Source of the DNA: Nocardiopsis endophytica | Lineage (GTDB): Bacteria > Actinomycetota > Actinomycetes > Streptosporangiales > Streptosporangiaceae | Assembly: GCF_027706725.1 (NCBI RefSeq) | Contig: NZ_JAQFWQ010000015.1 | Location: forward strand, 22,426 to 86,425 | Reading direction: 5' to 3' | DNA: 64,000 nt | Shown here: positions 63,458 through 64,000 of the stretch, piece after piece | Layout: every line of letters begins with the position of its first letter | Numbering within the stretch: the first letter of the stretch is position 1 | Notes under the pieces: model-generated | Told to the model about the DNA's origin: nothing | The model's database searches: none | Seen by the model: the letters and a program-made list of their open reading frames with translations, nothing else | Made by a program: the position numbers and the translations under genes

Positions 63458-63464
63458 CCACCGT

Positions 63465-63495
63465 CCTCGGGGACGCTCCAACGGTGTCCCCGAGG
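63465..63495 (+). terminator. Hairpin after cobO
   Basis: CCTCGGGGAC and GTCCCCGAGG form a perfect 10-bp stem with an 11-nt loop, extended by CCACC/GGTGG, just after the cobO stop. The region to the window end has no convincing gene. Confidence 0.7.
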
Positions 63496-63750
63496 GTGGC
63501 GCCGGCGGCACACCGGGGGTCGGGGCCGGGTGCTGTCCCAATCGTCCATGGGTGGGCGGCTGCGGATGGGCGGCTGCTCTCGCCCGGTGGCCCCACCCCA
63601 CCCCAAGGCGCGCGGCGGTGCAGGTCAGCGGCCCCTTCACGGCCCCGGTGGGGGGCGGGTCGGCAGGTCCCCCGCTTCAGGGCGTCGGCCGGGTGGCGGG
63701 TCTCCGGAGTGTGGGGTGGTCGGCGGCGACGAGGAGAGGTCGGCCGCCCG

Positions 63751-63842
63751 TGCGGCAGCGCTGTCGGGTGCCGGGCGTGTGCGTGGTCGCCGTGATGGGC
63801 GGCGACGGACTGAGCCGGGCGGCTCCCGGGCCCTGCTTGCCG
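63751..63842. repeat. Dispersed repeat, copy B
   Basis: About 92 bp closely similar to 12830-12921 in the same orientation, again in non-coding DNA after a terminator. Confidence 0.6.
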
Positions 63843-63946
63843 GGCGCGAGGCCGCTCACGGTCCGGGCGGCGGCGCGGTGGCGGAGGTGCGCGGTCGCCC
63901 GCGCCCGTGGCGCCCGCGCCCCCGGTGCCCCCTGCTCCTCGGCGAT

Positions 63947-64000
63947 GATCTCGGGGAACCCGGGGTTGAAACGGACACGATAAGCCCGACTTCCCCGAGA
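63947..64000. repeat. 56-bp palindromic dispersed element, copy 2 (cut by window end)
   Basis: Reverse-orientation copy of the 50463-50518 element, starting GATCTCGGGGAA and reaching TTCCCCGAGA at the last base of the window. Bounding arms are conserved; the centre differs by a few bases. Confidence 0.78.

Overview
The window comes from a very GC-rich actinobacterium. GTG and TTG starts, Shine-Dalgarno-led overlapping operons, an F420-type LLM oxidoreductase, a LAL-type LuxR regulator, actinobacterial small protein families and cobalamin-riboswitch-controlled cobaltochelatase genes all point that way. The gene content looks like Nocardiopsis, Streptomonospora or another member of the Nocardiopsaceae; that placement is inference.

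Region by region. 1-5 kb: the 3' end of pnp, an M16 peptidase, then (minus strand) an Hsp20 chaperone behind a BCCT osmolyte transporter. 5.4-9.3 kb: a FadR-type GntR regulator divergent from a PLP sulfur-amino-acid enzyme and an NhaC antiporter, with a FadR-type operator between them. 9.6-12.6 kb: an OmpA-like lipoprotein and an MHS-family MFS transporter. 13.1-16.7 kb: an Imm21-like immunity protein and a rifampin phosphotransferase preceded by a rifamycin-associated element. 17-24.2 kb: an NmrA-like reductase and its MarR regulator sharing an operator-like sequence, an esterase, a metallo-beta-lactamase-fold hydrolase and a large LuxR regulator.

24.2-40.8 kb is an accessory island between the LuxR gene and a tRNA-Arg gene. 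It begins with low-GC orphan genes and decayed copies of them. It continues with a complete type III-B CRISPR system in one orientation: cas6, cas10 (GGDD, no HD domain), cmr3, cmr4, cmr5, cmr6, a CARF-type sensor, an unrecognised six-helix membrane protein, cmr1, a reverse transcriptase-Cas1 fusion and cas2. Three very short CRISPR arrays share one 37-nt repeat and related leaders: one at the left edge in opposite orientation, one between cmr1 and RT-cas1, one after cas2. The RT-Cas1 fusion suggests spacers can be taken from RNA. The intact cyclase motif plus the CARF protein suggest cyclic oligoadenylate signalling. The membrane protein is translationally coupled to the CARF gene and is the best candidate for an undescribed membrane-acting effector.

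41-64 kb: cobalamin genes (cbiB-cobQ, riboswitch-cobN, riboswitch-chelatase I/D fusion-cobO), interspersed with a penicillin-acylase-family enzyme, an NfeD-SPFH pair, a membrane Ser/Thr kinase, an LLM oxidoreductase and several small proteins. A 56-bp palindromic element occurs in opposite orientation near 50.5 kb and at the right edge.
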